Part shown: piece by piece, positions 63,497 through 64,000 of the stretch
Position numbering within the stretch: the stretch's first letter is position 1
How the letters are laid out: every line of letters begins with the position of its first letter
Assembly (NCBI GenBank): GCA_034620365.1
Contig: JAQGEQ010000332.1
Coordinates: 496,001 to 560,000 of the forward strand
Origin: Pegea sp. RAD2-039
Taxonomy: Eukaryota; Chordata; Thaliacea; Salpida; Salpidae
Length of the DNA stretch: 64,000 bases
Reading direction: 5' to 3'
Notes under the pieces: model-generated
The model's input: only the letters and a program-made list of their open reading frames with translations
Database searches by the model: none
Told to the model about the DNA's origin: nothing
Program-made: the position numbers and the translations under genes

Positions 63497-64000
63497 ACGA
63501 ATTCTACGATATTACAAAATGATCATAAATACTTAACATTAGATGTCAGATTAGTTAATTAAACGCTGAATCAAGTTTCCTTACAATTTACATGCCTTAC
63601 AAATTAATCCTTTCAGAGATAAATTAATGATGTCAAATAAACTTAAACTTTCATTCTAAGAAGTAATTCAACTATTTTAATTTAAATTAAAACTCCATTG
63701 GCTAATTTATTATATAATTTTACTAAAAATTAGAGAATCGATCAAACTACTCTACGCTTTCAAATTTATTTCAATTAAACAATCATTTAACAAATTGTAT
63801 ATAAGTAAATATGATTGGATTAAACAACATTTTTGCAATTGGCTTTAATGTAGAATTGAAGTTAATCGACGTTTTCAGATTTAAAGCAGAGAAATATAAA
63901 CATTGAAAAATTCCTACAGATTCATTTATTTTATAAATCATAATGTATTTTATGACTAAAGACTCTAAATTTCTATATCTTTAATGTTGGAAAAGTTGCT
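63497..64000. repeat. AT-rich block alpha, copy 4 (start of unit IV, cut by window end)
   Basis: Begins ACGAATTCTACGATATTAC exactly as position 1 and follows it for the remaining 504 bases with few substitutions. Shows that the array continues. Confidence 0.85.

Noticed and set aside
1-64000. Alternative genetic code (TAG/TGA as sense) to explain stops in TPP2, MSH2 and Omega
   Set aside because: Intact CAF1 copies end in TAG at the expected length and have no internal TAA/TAG/TGA, and the fragments also carry frameshifts and deletions, so pseudogene decay is simpler.
1-64000. Transposon, CRISPR array or tRNA genes
   Set aside because: No reverse transcriptase, transposase or integrase motifs, no long terminal or inverted repeats at module ends, no regular short repeat-spacer pattern and no cloverleaf-like boxes were seen by eye.

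Overview
The window is AT-rich eukaryotic DNA with short introns (about 60-130 nt, GT-AG, T-rich acceptors ending in TAG or CAG). I see no prokaryotic operons, no tRNA or rRNA and no CRISPR array. I cannot name the organism. The compact introns and strong A+T bias would fit a small-genome invertebrate or an AT-rich parasite or protist.

The 64 kb is one large ampliconic array. A higher-order repeat starts at 1, 29926, 46116 and 63497, giving units of about 29.9, 16.2 and 17.4 kb plus a partial fourth. Inside the units the same blocks recur. On the plus strand the order is: an AT-rich block, remnants of tripeptidyl-peptidase II (TPP2), a six-exon CAF1/POP2 deadenylase gene (CNOT7 family), remnants of the MutS homologue MSH2, then TPP2 again. 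In the first unit this composite block repeats with a period of about 6.1 kb. Each higher-order unit ends with a multi-exon gene of unknown function on the minus strand (called Omega here) and a spacer.

There are eight CAF1 copies, with ATGs at 3701, 9793, 15894, 22211, 33629, 39429, 49581 and 53087 (A to H). By eye F, G and H are intact 276-residue genes with the DEDD catalytic acids at residues 41, 43, 161 and 230, the last two numbered exactly as in human CNOT7. A to E carry frameshifts, stops or lost splice sites. All eight TPP2 and six MSH2 copies are broken fragments: where the region survives, the TPP2 active-site serine is replaced and the MSH2 Walker A loop is degenerate. Omega is present three times, and no copy is complete. 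Only three CAF1 paralogues look able to make full-length protein. The rest is a mosaic of decaying gene fragments shuffled by duplication, deletion and gene conversion.

How the genes might work together is speculative. CAF1 is the catalytic deadenylase of the CCR4-NOT complex, so several divergent copies could give tissue- or sex-specific mRNA decay. The sense-oriented fragments of TPP2, MSH2 and CAF1 could also be a source of small RNAs against the parental genes. Neither idea can be tested from this sequence alone.
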